From contig CAZCBN010000014.1 in the NCBI GenBank assembly GCA_964496975.1, positions 1 to 41,517 of the forward strand: a DNA stretch of 41,517 nt, given 5' to 3'. Numbering within the stretch: position 1 is the first letter of the stretch; each line of letters opens with the position of its first letter. Shown piece by piece: positions 16,723-24,421 of this stretch. This stretch comes from CAZCBN01 sp964496975 (GTDB lineage Bacteria > Planctomycetota > Phycisphaerae > Phycisphaerales > UBA1924). The translations under genes and the position numbers were made by a program. The notes below the pieces were generated by a model, which ran no database searches, was not told the DNA's origin, and was given only the letters and a program-made list of their open reading frames with translations.

Positions 16723-17766
16723 TCACCGCTCCACCGGCGCCGCCGCCGGCCGCTGCACCCGCGCCGGCACGCTGCCCATCGGCGGCGCATCCACCAGCCG
16801 TGCGCTCTTCAGCACCGGCGGGTTCGAGGGCCGATCGCTCTCATCCACCGGCGTCTTGGAGATCGCGACGATCGCCTCCGCCCCGCGCACGCACTCGCCG
16901 AAGCCCGTGTAGTTCCCATCCAAAAAGCTTGTCCCCTCGCGGCTCAGGCAGATGAAGAACTGCGACCCGCCCGAGTTCGGATCCCCCGACCGCGCCATGG
17001 ACACGATGCCGAAGTCGTGCAGCAGGTCGGACTTCTCCAGGTCGATGTTGAACCCGGGCCCGCCCGCCCCCGTCCCCGTCGGGTCGCCCACCTGCACCAC
17101 AAACGGCCGCCCGTCGTCCAGCGTCTCCACCACCCGGTGGAAGATGATCTCGGTATAAAACCCGCCCGCCACCAGCTCACGGAAGCTCCACGCCGTGTTC
17201 GGCGCCTTCTCCGGCCGCAGGCGGATCTCGATCTCCCCCTCGCTCGTCTCCAGCACCGCGTGCTTGTCCGGGTACGCGCGGATGCCCGCGTACACCGGCG
17301 CCCAGGGCCGCCCGCTCTGCGCCGACAGCTCGCTCGTGAACACCGCCTTGTTGCCGCGCAGCGTCGCCGTGTCCACCGACAGCATGGGCTGCAGCACCAC
17401 CGCGGACCCGATCGGCCGCCCGCCCACCTCAAGCTGCGCGTACAGCACCGTCGGCTGCTCGCTCGTCCAGAGCCTCGGGAACAGGCCCGCGAGGTCGACG
17501 CCCCCCAGCGCCGCCGGCGCCGTCTCCAGCACGTCCCCCTCGGGCGAACGCAGCGTGATCACCACGTCCGCGCTCGCGTCCGCGGGCGTCCCCTCGGGCA
17601 GCGCCGCACGCATCGGCATCTTCTGCCGCACGCCGTAATACACCCGGTCGGGCGTCAACTGCGCCGAGGCCAGCCCCGCGCCGAGCGCGAGCACCGCGCC
17701 GAACGCCGCAGCCGCGGCCGGAAAGGTGCGTGACATGCCGAAAAACGTCGTGCCGGTGGTCGTCAT
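16723..17766 (-). CDS. Secreted peptidyl-prolyl cis-trans isomerase, cyclophilin type
   Basis: Catalyses proline cis/trans isomerisation, here outside the cytoplasm. The 347-residue protein has a signal peptide (FPAAAAAFGAVLALGAGLASA|Q, cleavage near residue 35; a second possible start is Met11 at 17736). A ~130-residue N-terminal beta-rich region of unknown role follows, and the cyclophilin domain spans about residues 168-335. Active-site residues are present: FHR (209-211), Gln225 in VQVGDPTGTG, and Phe270-271 in GGSQFFI. FLDGNYTGFG supplies the late conserved segment. The Trp that confers strong cyclosporin binding is replaced by Leu/Phe, as in most bacterial members. The gene ends 20 bases from the tandem repeat and lies 92 bases after a pseudopilin gene on the same strand. 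Confidence 0.9.
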   Translation of the reverse strand: MTTTGTTFFGMSRTFPAAAAAFGAVLALGAGLASAQLTPDRVYYGVRQKMPMRAALPEGTPADASADVVITLRSPEGDVLETAPAALGGVDLAGLFPRLWTSEQPTVLYAQLEVGGRPIGSAVVLQPMLSVDTATLRGNKAVFTSELSAQSGRPWAPVYAGIRAYPDKHAVLETSEGEIEIRLRPEKAPNTAWSFRELVAGGFYTEIIFHRVVETLDDGRPFVVQVGDPTGTGAGGPGFNIDLEKSDLLHDFGIVSMARSGDPNSGGSQFFICLSREGTSFLDGNYTGFGECVRGAEAIVAISKTPVDESDRPSNPPVLKSARLVDAPPMGSVPARVQRPAAAPVER

Positions 17767-17858
17767 GCCCGAATGGTACCGAGCCCGCCCACCCCGCGGC
17801 ACGCACGCCCGACGACCCAATGTGAGAAGTGCCCGCCCCGCGCCGCGCTCTTCGCCGC

Positions 17859-18794
17859 TCAGCGGTCGCGACCCACCGGCAGCGACGAGGCCGTCGACGT
17901 CTGCTCCGGCGCGTCGACGATGTTCCAGAACTCTTCCACATCGCCCGGCGTGAGCGCCGCGCCGCTGCCCCCGGCCCCGTTGTCCTGGTCGCCCCGCACG
18001 AGCTGCACGAGCCGCCCGGAGTCCGCGAACCACTCCACCGACAGCCCCGCGCGCAGCAGGTTCGTGCCGCCGACATGGTTCACATCGCGCGGCGTGCGCA
18101 CGCCGTCGCTCACCAGGCCCGCCCCCGTCGCGATCTGCGTCAGCCGCCGCTCGCCCCCAGGCCCAAGCCCGCGGAACTGCACGTTGGAAAAGATCTCCGC
18201 GTTCGCCGACCGGAACCGCTCCGCGTACCGCTCCACCGGGTGCTCGCCCGTGTGCGAGGGGCAGTAGAACACGTCCGCCGCCGACAGGTACCCCAACTGG
18301 TAGAGCCGACCCACGCCGTCCCACGGCGTGTCCCACGTGCGCCGCAGCAGCGTGGCGTACTGGGACGTCGCCGCGTTGGTCAGGCGGATCCGCAGCGTCT
18401 CCTGCGGCGCGGGCGCCACGCCAAACGTGCCGGCGGGCGAACGCTCGACAAACAGCGTCGCCGGCAGCAGGTCGCGCTGGTCGTCCGCGTACATCTGAAG
18501 ACCCAGGCCCACCTGCCGCAGGTTCGACGCGCACACCACCCGCCGCGTGCTCTCCCGAACCGCGCTCATCCCCGGCAACATCAGCGCGACCAGCACGCCG
18601 ATGACCGCGATGGACACCAAAACATCGATCAGCGTGAAACCCGCCGCCGCCCCGCCTCGGACCGACGCAAGGGACGACGCCCCGGCCGCCCCGGCCGACC
18701 CGCTCGACCCGTGGGCCCCGGGCGACGAAGGCCGCGCCAGCGTTCCCTCGAACGCCTGACACCGGCTCCGCTGTGTCGCCTCAGATCCGTCCAT
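17859..18794 (-). CDS. Prepilin-type N-terminal domain protein with long leader and FTLID variant
   Basis: A 311-residue pseudopilin-like protein. The hydrophobic helix is GFTLIDVLVSIAVIGVLVAL, with Gly at -1 and Phe at +1, but the almost invariant Glu at +5 is Asp. The leader before the cleavage site would be about 52 residues from the chosen ATG (18794, with GAGG ~10 bases upstream), much longer than the usual 6-25 residues, and is rich in Ser/Gly/Ala. A shorter start is not obvious. The mature part contains VCASNLRQVGLGLQMYADD, a common sequence after the helix in planctomycete prepilin-like proteins, and FYCPSHTGEHP. It is divergent from the ECF sigma factor gene. Confidence 0.83.
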   Translation of the reverse strand: MDGSEATQRSRCQAFEGTLARPSSPGAHGSSGSAGAAGASSLASVRGGAAAGFTLIDVLVSIAVIGVLVALMLPGMSAVRESTRRVVCASNLRQVGLGLQMYADDQRDLLPATLFVERSPAGTFGVAPAPQETLRIRLTNAATSQYATLLRRTWDTPWDGVGRLYQLGYLSAADVFYCPSHTGEHPVERYAERFRSANAEIFSNVQFRGLGPGGERRLTQIATGAGLVSDGVRTPRDVNHVGGTNLLRAGLSVEWFADSGRLVQLVRGDQDNGAGGSGAALTPGDVEEFWNIVDAPEQTSTASSLPVGRDR

Positions 18795-18977
18795 CGAACG
18801 CGGCCCTCGAAACTCCGGGTTTTCCCTACCCCAGCAACGTACCGCGAAGAGCGCCCTCACACAACGTCCGTCACGCGAGTTCCGTCACAATGAATCGTCC
18901 GTGCACCCGCAGGATTTCACCCGGCGGCGCGATCCGACCAAATTGAACCGTCCAAATTCCGAAAATACGCCCCGCGC

Positions 18978-19010
18978 TTGACACTGCCCACGAATCTGGC
19001 ACCATGCCAG
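18978..19010 (+). promoter_or_regulatory. Consensus -35 box and palindrome at the start of the ECF sigma gene
   Basis: TTGACA (18978-18983) is a perfect -35 element. With a 16-base spacer the -10 would be CACCAT (19000-19005), which overlaps CTGGCA-CCA-TGCCAG (18996-19010), a perfect inverted repeat with 6-bp arms. If this is the promoter, the ATG at 19004 cannot be translated and GTG at 19058 becomes the likely start. The palindrome is well placed for a repressor. Confidence 0.45.
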
Positions 19011-19714
19011 ATCACCGCGAAGCGCCCGAACGGGCCTCGCGGACGGGGCCTCGGCGCGTGTCCAACGACGATCAAGGGCAAAACCCGGTTGATCCATCCG
19101 CAACGCCGCCCGAGCGGCCGCTGCGCGAGCACCACAGCAGCAAAGCCACCCCAGAACAGGCGGCAATTGACGCCGATCTCATGCGCCGCGTTGCCGCCGG
19201 CAACGAGGCCGCCGTTGCCGCCCTCTACGACCGCTTCGGCTCGCTTGTCTATCGAATGGCGTTTCAGGTCATGCCGTCGCGATCCGAGGCAGACGACGCG
19301 GTCCAGGAAGTCTTCGTCCGTCTGTGGCGCACAGCCGACCGCTACGATGCCGAAAAGGCCGCCCTTGTCACCTGGGTGATGCTGATTGCTCGTCGGCACC
19401 TTGTGGACAAACTTCGTCGCACCCGGACCCGGGTGAGCGCCGTACAGAACGAGGAATCGGCGACGTGGGCCGCGCCTGGGGGGGACGGTTCCGCGTCTCG
19501 GCTTGAAAGAGACGAGCGGTTCGCCGCTTTGTTTCAACGCATCGAAGGTCTGCCCGAGCTGCAGCGGACCGTGGTCATCCGGGCGTACCTCGGGGGCCAG
19601 ACGCTGCGGCAAATTGGACTGGAACTCAACACGCCTTTGGGGACCATCAAGTCTGCTTTGAGCAGGGCGCTGGTTCGGCTTCGGGAAAGGGTGGACGAGG
19701 AAATCGCGCTATGA
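19004..19714 (+). CDS. ECF-type RNA polymerase sigma factor
   Basis: Alternative sigma factor, 236 residues from the ATG at 19004. That ATG has no ribosome binding site and overlaps a possible promoter; GTG at 19058 would give 218 residues. Region 2 spans roughly residues 70-140 (ALYDRFGSLVYRMAFQVM, DDAVQEVFVRLWRTADRYD, LIARRHLVDKLRR), and region 4 spans 175-232 (LPELQRTVVIRAYLGGQTLR then LNTPLGTIKSALSRALVRLR). The segment between them is short and no region 3 is present, as in ECF factors. Its stop overlaps the start of the anti-sigma gene (ATGA at 19711-19714), so the two are translationally coupled and the product is probably held inactive by its neighbour. The layout fits SigK/RskA-type pairs. 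Confidence 0.93.
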   Translation: MPDHREAPERASRTGPRRVSNDDQGQNPVDPSATPPERPLREHHSSKATPEQAAIDADLMRRVAAGNEAAVAALYDRFGSLVYRMAFQVMPSRSEADDAVQEVFVRLWRTADRYDAEKAALVTWVMLIARRHLVDKLRRTRTRVSAVQNEESATWAAPGGDGSASRLERDERFAALFQRIEGLPELQRTVVIRAYLGGQTLRQIGLELNTPLGTIKSALSRALVRLRERVDEEIAL

Positions 19715-20682
19715 CAACCCCGCCTGACAACCACAAACCTTCGCACGCCGCCCCGGGTGCGGGGCACGGCTCGCCCGCTTTTTCGCCTGCCTTTGCCCAC
19801 GACGACACCGCGCCCCGCGGCTCCGCCGAGTGGCTCTTCGAGACCGCCGGCCTCGACGCCCTGGGCGTCCTGGATGACGACGAGCGCCGCGAGTTCGCCG
19901 CCGCCCTCGCCGCCGCGCCCGTCGCGGTGCAGCGGCAGGTGCTGGCCGAGCAGGCCCGCTCGCTCTGGATCGAGTCGTGGCTTCCCGACGCCGAGGCCGG
20001 CGGCGATCTCCGCCGCCGCGTGGTGCAGGCCGTGATGCGCGATGTCGCGGCCTCCCGCGCCGCGCCCGCCGCCGGGTCCACCTCCACCGCCCGGTCCCGG
20101 TTCTTCGCGGCGGCGGGCGATGAGTCCGGCGCCTCCTCCGCGGCCGACGCCGATCGCCGGCTCCGCCACGCCTCGCAGATCGCCCGTTTGGCCCGGGGCA
20201 AGCGCGTGCACGCCCTCTGGCGGGCTTCGGCGCTCGCGCTCGGCGCCGCGGTCGTGGTGCTCGGGGCCCTGCACCTGCAGGTGCAGCGCGACGTCGCGAC
20301 CATCGCCAACGAGGGCGACGTCGCCCAGCTCATCGACCGCCTGGGGATGTCGCACACCGTCGACTCGCTCTTTGACCCCCAGACCACCCGCGTCTACTTC
20401 GCCGCCACCGACGCGGCCCCGGACGCCAAGGCCGTCCTCCTCGTCGAAGGCGACGGCGCCTCGGCCCGGCTGCTGGTGCACCGCCTGCCGCCGACCACGT
20501 CCGGCGCGTTCCGCCTGGTGATGCTCAGCGAGTCGGGCACGGTGGAGGGCGAGCTCGCCCGCTTTGAGAACGACGGCGCCCTGACGGCCGTCAACCTCGC
20601 CGCGGCGCTCGCCCCCGGCACGCGCCTCGCCATCGTCGCCGGGTCGGAAACGACGCCCCTGCTGACGGCCGTCGTCTCCTGA
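19711..20682 (+). CDS. Anti-sigma factor, RskA-like, single membrane span
   Basis: Membrane-bound inhibitor of the preceding ECF sigma factor. The 323-residue protein has a cytoplasmic N-terminal domain with LDALGVLDDDERREFAAALA (residues ~48-67), the helical segment typical of zinc-less RskA-type anti-sigma domains. One membrane helix follows at about 170-189 (WRASALALGAAVVVLGALHL), then a ~130-residue extracytoplasmic beta-rich domain ending TRLAIVAGSETTP, as in the RskA C-terminal domain. No HxxxCxxC zinc motif is present. The four-base overlap with the sigma gene argues for matched production. The signal sensed outside the membrane cannot be read from the sequence. Confidence 0.85.
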   Translation: MTTPPDNHKPSHAAPGAGHGSPAFSPAFAHDDTAPRGSAEWLFETAGLDALGVLDDDERREFAAALAAAPVAVQRQVLAEQARSLWIESWLPDAEAGGDLRRRVVQAVMRDVAASRAAPAAGSTSTARSRFFAAAGDESGASSAADADRRLRHASQIARLARGKRVHALWRASALALGAAVVVLGALHLQVQRDVATIANEGDVAQLIDRLGMSHTVDSLFDPQTTRVYFAATDAAPDAKAVLLVEGDGASARLLVHRLPPTTSGAFRLVMLSESGTVEGELARFENDGALTAVNLAAALAPGTRLAIVAGSETTPLLTAVVS

Positions 20683-21146
20683 CCCCGTCCGCCCGGCACC
20701 CGCCGGGGGGTGGTTCGCGGGCCGCACCGACGCGGCATTGCGGATCGTGGCGTCGGCTTTGGGCGTCCAGACTTTGAGCGTCCAGACTTTGAGCGTCCAG
20801 GCGTTGAGCGCCCAGATGGCCCTGCCCCGGCCGGCCGCGGGGCGTGCGTTCTCGGGCCTGCAAGCCTTTCCGATGGAATACCGCCGTTGGCCCCGGCGTT
20901 TTGCGACCGCGATCGTCCGAGGACCGGACGATGGCGGTACGATCGAAGGCTGGGCGTAGCCCCAGCCCGCGTGCGACGGTTCGCGGCTTCCCCCGTTCCC
21001 CCGCCCCTCCGCATGAGGCCGGCGCGGGTTCGGCCCGATGGGAGGTCGGAACGACCCGGACGGCCGGAACGGCACAAGCAGTCCGGACGGCCCGGCCGCA
21101 CGCAGCACGTTTTCCTCGCAAACACCCTCAGGACTTGGAGCACAGC
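20683..21146. other. Intergenic region with a 15-base repeat array
   Basis: Lies between the anti-sigma gene and the Cys-rich gene. It contains four tandem 15-base units (20758-20817). The rest is GC-rich with no clear promoter; GGAG seven bases before 21147 is the ribosome binding site of the next gene. No supportable gene was found; frames crossing the repeat encode VQTLS-type repeats and lack a start signal. Confidence 0.55.
20758..20817. repeat. 15-base tandem repeat, four copies
   Basis: Units at 20758, 20773, 20788 and 20803, with consensus TTTGAGCGTCCAGAC; the two middle units differ at one position and the outer ones at one to three. The unit is a multiple of three but is not in a gene I can support. 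Evenly spaced direct repeats upstream of a gene could be binding sites. Confidence 0.9.
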
Positions 21147-21665
21147 ATGAGCATCAGCAGCATCGGTCTGGCGAAGTTGGTCGCGGTCGTCGGCGCGGCG
21201 TCGGTCGGCGGCATGGGCGTCTACAACGCCATGACCACCGGTTGCCCCCTGGGCTCGTGCAGCAAGGACGCCTCGGCGGCCTACGTCGCCGCGAGCGCCA
21301 CCACCGGCTCGTCCTGCGCCCTCTCCTGCGGCAGCGGCGTTGAGATGGTCGCCGCCTCGGCCGCCGCCGAGCCCGCGTGCGCCAGCGCCTGCAGCGCCGG
21401 CGCCGCCGAGATCGTCCAGGCCGCCGGCACCGCCGAGGCCCCCGCGTGCGCCAGCGCGTGCAGCGCCGCCGCCGCCGAGGTGATGCAGGTCGCCGGCACC
21501 GCCGCCACGGAGTGCACGAAGTCGTGCGCCGCGACCGACGGCTGCGACCCCGCCGCCTGTGCGGCCGAGGGGTGTGCGTCCGAGTGTCAGCAGAAGACGG
21601 CCGAGCCCGCCCAGCAGGCCGAGCAGGTCGTCGAGGCGACCGAGACCGTCGCGTCCAACGGCTAA
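21147..21665 (+). CDS. Small Cys-rich exported protein with periodic CX3C pairs
   Basis: Not recognised. It has 172 residues, with an ATG preceded by GGAG at seven bases. Residues 8-30 are hydrophobic (GLAKLVAVVGAASVGGMGVY), which suggests export or anchoring. The rest holds 14 cysteines: C33/C38 (CPLGSC), five CX3C pairs at 57/61, 78/82, 101/105, 123/127 and 143/147, and C133/C138. Successive CX3C pairs are 20-23 residues apart, and the middle ones (PACASACSA twice) are near copies, so it is a ~22-residue repeat. The C-terminal 25 residues are Glu/Gln-rich and Cys-free. It could bind metal or form a disulfide-stapled rod; neither is shown. It follows the ECF/anti-sigma pair by 464 bases and might be one of its targets. 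Confidence 0.75.
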   Translation: MSISSIGLAKLVAVVGAASVGGMGVYNAMTTGCPLGSCSKDASAAYVAASATTGSSCALSCGSGVEMVAASAAAEPACASACSAGAAEIVQAAGTAEAPACASACSAAAAEVMQVAGTAATECTKSCAATDGCDPAACAAEGCASECQQKTAEPAQQAEQVVEATETVASNG

Positions 21666-21877
21666 GGCCGCGGGACGGACCGGGCCCCCGCGGGCCCTCG
21701 CGCGCCCACGGGTGCCCACGCGCGCCCACGGGGGGCCCACGCGGGTCCGAGAACGGCCCACGCCGACGCCGACCGACGTTGTTTGCGGACGGGAGCCGGC
21801 GCTCCGGTTGAAGAAACCGGGGACAAACGGCCGGAAGTCAAGCCGTTGACGTCGCGGGCTCCCTATGCTCGACCGTC

Positions 21878-22849
21878 ATGACGGCCGTCATCCTGGAATG
21901 CGAGTCGATCCGCGCAGCGCTGGCCCCGGATGTGGGCGGGGCGCTGGCGGATCTTTATCTTTCTGGGCCCGGCGATCTGTGGTTCCCGCTGCTCCGCCCC
22001 TCGCCCGGCGGGCTCTCGCGCTGGGTGGACGCGGCGATGTTTGTGATGGCGCCGTGGGCCAACCGCATCGCGGGCCCGGCCTTCTCGCACCGCGGCGCCA
22101 CGCACCGCCTGCAGAGCAACGAGCCCAACGGCACGGCCCTGCACGGCGCGGTGCTCGACGCCCCCTTCCGCGTGGTGGACCGCACGCCGCACTCGGCGGT
22201 GCTGCGGTACGACAGCCGCTCGAACGGCGTGCTGAACTGGCCCTGGCCGCTGGAGGTCACGGTGCGGCACGAGGTTCGGCCTCGGGGCTATCGCTGCGAC
22301 CTGTCGGTGCGGCACCTGGGCGAGGCCCCGGCGCCGCTGGGGGGCGGGTTTCACCCGTGGTTCTGCCGCGGGCTGTGGGCGGACGGGGAGGACGTCGAGG
22401 TGCGCGCGCCGGTTCGCGGTGAGTACCCCTCGCGCGAGCGGCTCCCGACGGGCGAGGCGACGCCGAGCGAGCGGTCGAGGCTGCTGAGCGCGGGCGGCGG
22501 GCTGTCGCGGCTGAACGCGCTGTCGGAGCCGATCGACACGGTGCTCGACGGCTTCGCCGGCGAGATGACGCTGCGGTACCCCAAGAGCGGGGCGACCCTC
22601 CGCGTGCGCGCGTCGGAGAACCTTCACCACCTGGTGCTGTACGCCCCGCGGCACGCGGCGAGCGGGCGGCCCCTGTCGTTCGTGTGCCTGGAGCCGATCA
22701 GCCACGCGGTGGACGCGTTGAATGCGCCGGCGGATGTGCGCGCGCGGCGGGGCGTACGCGAGTTCTCGCCGGGCGAGACGTTCCACTGCTGGATCGAGAT
22801 GGCGGCCGAGGTGGACGCGGGGGCGCGGGAGGTCGTGGCGGTACCCTGA
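21878..22849 (+). CDS. Aldose 1-epimerase (galactose mutarotase) family protein
   Basis: Interconverts alpha and beta anomers of hexoses, or acts on a related sugar, in the cytoplasm. The 323-residue length fits the family. Motifs are MAPWANRIAGPAF near residue 57 (the substrate-contact NRI), LQSNEPNGTALHGAV with the first catalytic-site His, GGGFHPWFCRGL with the general-acid His, and VCLEPISHAVDAL with the catalytic Glu. The ATG at 21878 lacks a strong ribosome binding site but is consistent with the start of the fold. The EVE-domain gene follows after 33 bases in the same direction. The exact sugar cannot be assigned. Confidence 0.9.
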   Translation: MTAVILECESIRAALAPDVGGALADLYLSGPGDLWFPLLRPSPGGLSRWVDAAMFVMAPWANRIAGPAFSHRGATHRLQSNEPNGTALHGAVLDAPFRVVDRTPHSAVLRYDSRSNGVLNWPWPLEVTVRHEVRPRGYRCDLSVRHLGEAPAPLGGGFHPWFCRGLWADGEDVEVRAPVRGEYPSRERLPTGEATPSERSRLLSAGGGLSRLNALSEPIDTVLDGFAGEMTLRYPKSGATLRVRASENLHHLVLYAPRHAASGRPLSFVCLEPISHAVDALNAPADVRARRGVREFSPGETFHCWIEMAAEVDAGAREVVAVP

Positions 22850-22882
22850 CGGGCGGCGAGAACGGCCGCGTCGGGGGACACC

Positions 22883-23308
22883 ATGGCGACCTATCTGCTG
22901 AAGACCGAGCCGGGGGAGTATTCGTACGCCGATCTGGAGCGCGACGGGGTGGCGCCGTGGGACGGCGTGACCAACGCCGCGGCGCAGAAAGCGATGCGCG
23001 GCGTGCGCACGGGCGACGAGGTGCTGATCTACCACACGGGCGATGAGAAGCGGATCGCGGGCCTCGCCCGGGTGGCGCGCGGGGCGTACCCCGACCCGGC
23101 GGTGCCGGGGCTCACGGCGGCGGGGGAGCCCAAGGGCGTGCTGGTCGACGTGGAGCCGGTGCGTGCGGCAACCAAGCCGGCGACACTCGCGGACGTGAAG
23201 GCGGACGCGCGGTTCGCGGAGTTTGAGCTGGTGCGTCAGCCGCGGCTCAGCGTGATGGCGGTTCCGCCGGCGCTGGCGAAGGCGTTGAAGTCGATGGCGG
23301 GGTTGTAG
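22883..23308 (+). CDS. EVE domain protein
   Basis: A 141-residue protein consisting of one EVE domain, a member of the PUA/YTH-like fold that recognises modified bases in nucleic acids. The signature opening YLLKTEPGEYSYADLERDG, the VAPWDGVTNAAAQKAMR segment and GDEVLIYHTGDEKRIAGLA are all intact. The length equals the usual single-domain bacterial protein. ATG at 22883 is preceded by GGGGGACACC. It is probably co-transcribed with the mutarotase gene 33 bases upstream. No restriction or McrB-type partner is nearby, so it looks like the housekeeping stand-alone form, whose role is not well defined. Confidence 0.94.
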   Translation: MATYLLKTEPGEYSYADLERDGVAPWDGVTNAAAQKAMRGVRTGDEVLIYHTGDEKRIAGLARVARGAYPDPAVPGLTAAGEPKGVLVDVEPVRAATKPATLADVKADARFAEFELVRQPRLSVMAVPPALAKALKSMAGL

Positions 23309-23359
23309 ACGCCGGGCGCGCGCGGCGGGCGGGTGCGCGGTGGGGTCCCGCGGGGCGGG

Positions 23360-24421
23360 TTAAAACTGCAGCGACGCGGTGAGGCCGGCGTAGACGGTGG
23401 GGTCAAACTCGGTGTCGGCGACCTCGTCGCCCTCGTCGTCGAAGAACTCGAGCTCGCGGGTGGCGATGGCGCCGACGCGGCCGGTGAGGGTGAGGCGCTG
23501 GGCGGCCTTCCACGTGACGGCGCCGCCGAGGAGGATGCTGGTGTCGGTGACGCCGCCGCCGGGGAGGGCGCGGTTGTCGTCTTCGAAGCGGTACTGGGTG
23601 CGGGCGAAGCCGCCTTCAAAGGCGAAGGACCAGGTCTCGAGGGGGGACCAGGCGAGGCGGAGGCCTTGCAGTTGGTTGTCGCCGCCGGTGGAGAGGCGGA
23701 GCGTCGGGGTGATGTCCCACTCGACGAGGGGGATGGGGGCGAAGAAGACTTCTTCGTCGAGGCTGCTGGTGATGGCGAAGCCGATGCCGAGGCGGAGGGT
23801 GTCGGAGACTTTGTAGCTGCCGGCGACGAATCCGCCGGCGATGACGGACTCGCCGGCGTCGGCGCCGGGCTCGCCGGCGAAGACGACGATGGCGCCGCCG
23901 AAGAGGGTGAGCTGGTCGTTGACGGCGTAGCGGGCGCCGGGGCCGATGGTGAACTGGATGACGTCGTCGAAGGGGTCGCCCGCGTCGGCGGGGGCGCTTG
24001 GGATGAGGACGCCGTCGTCGTCGAAGTCATAGAAGCTGGCCTCGAAGTCGAGCTCGACGGAGAGGGCGAGGCGGTCGTTCACGACGTAGGTGGGGCTGAC
24101 CCAGGCGCCGAGGCGGCCCAGGGAGAGGGAGCCGGCGTTGTCTTCCTCGTCGGCCTCGCCGGTGGCGATGAAGCGGGCGCCGGTCTCGACGCGCCAGCGG
24201 GTGGGCGAGCGGACGTCGCTTTGGGGCTGTGCGGCGTCGGGGTCGAGCAGCACGGGGGAGGCGAGGGTGTGGGGCGCCTCGGGTGAGGAAGGCGAGGCAG
24301 GGTTGGGCTGCGCCGGGGGCGGGCTCGTGGCCTGGGCGGCGGCGGTCGAGATGAGCGCGGCCGCGGATGCGCCGGCGAGAAGACACGGCACGGAACGACG
24401 GACGCGGGCGGCCTTGGTCAT
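23360..24421 (-). CDS. Outer-membrane beta-barrel protein
   Basis: A 353-residue exported protein. The signal peptide is residues ~1-30 (CLLAGASAAALISTAAAQ, cleavage near AAAQ). It is followed by a Pro/Ser-rich linker to ~65 and then alternating amphipathic strands to the end (for example WRVETGARFIATGEA, LRLGIGFAITSS, WSFAFEGGFARTQYRF). It ends in Phe (GLTASLQF), the usual recognition residue for outer-membrane insertion. Asp/Glu-rich turns are frequent and may bind divalent cations. It resembles planctomycete DUF6268-type barrels, but I cannot be certain of the family. Its ATG overlaps the stop of the LysR gene (ATGA), so the regulator and barrel are translationally coupled. Confidence 0.75.
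   Translation of the reverse strand: MTKAARVRRSVPCLLAGASAAALISTAAAQATSPPPAQPNPASPSSPEAPHTLASPVLLDPDAAQPQSDVRSPTRWRVETGARFIATGEADEEDNAGSLSLGRLGAWVSPTYVVNDRLALSVELDFEASFYDFDDDGVLIPSAPADAGDPFDDVIQFTIGPGARYAVNDQLTLFGGAIVVFAGEPGADAGESVIAGGFVAGSYKVSDTLRLGIGFAITSSLDEEVFFAPIPLVEWDITPTLRLSTGGDNQLQGLRLAWSPLETWSFAFEGGFARTQYRFEDDNRALPGGGVTDTSILLGGAVTWKAAQRLTLTGRVGAIATRELEFFDDEGDEVADTEFDPTVYAGLTASLQF

Noticed and set aside
18996..19010. TGGCAC as a sigma-54 promoter element
   Set aside because: The distance from GG to the next GC is too short for a -24/-12 promoter; the bases are better explained as a palindrome.
20738..20959. 73-codon frame with VQTLS repeats
   Set aside because: It exists only because the 15-base repeat is a multiple of three; it needs a TTG start with no ribosome binding site and has no protein-like features.
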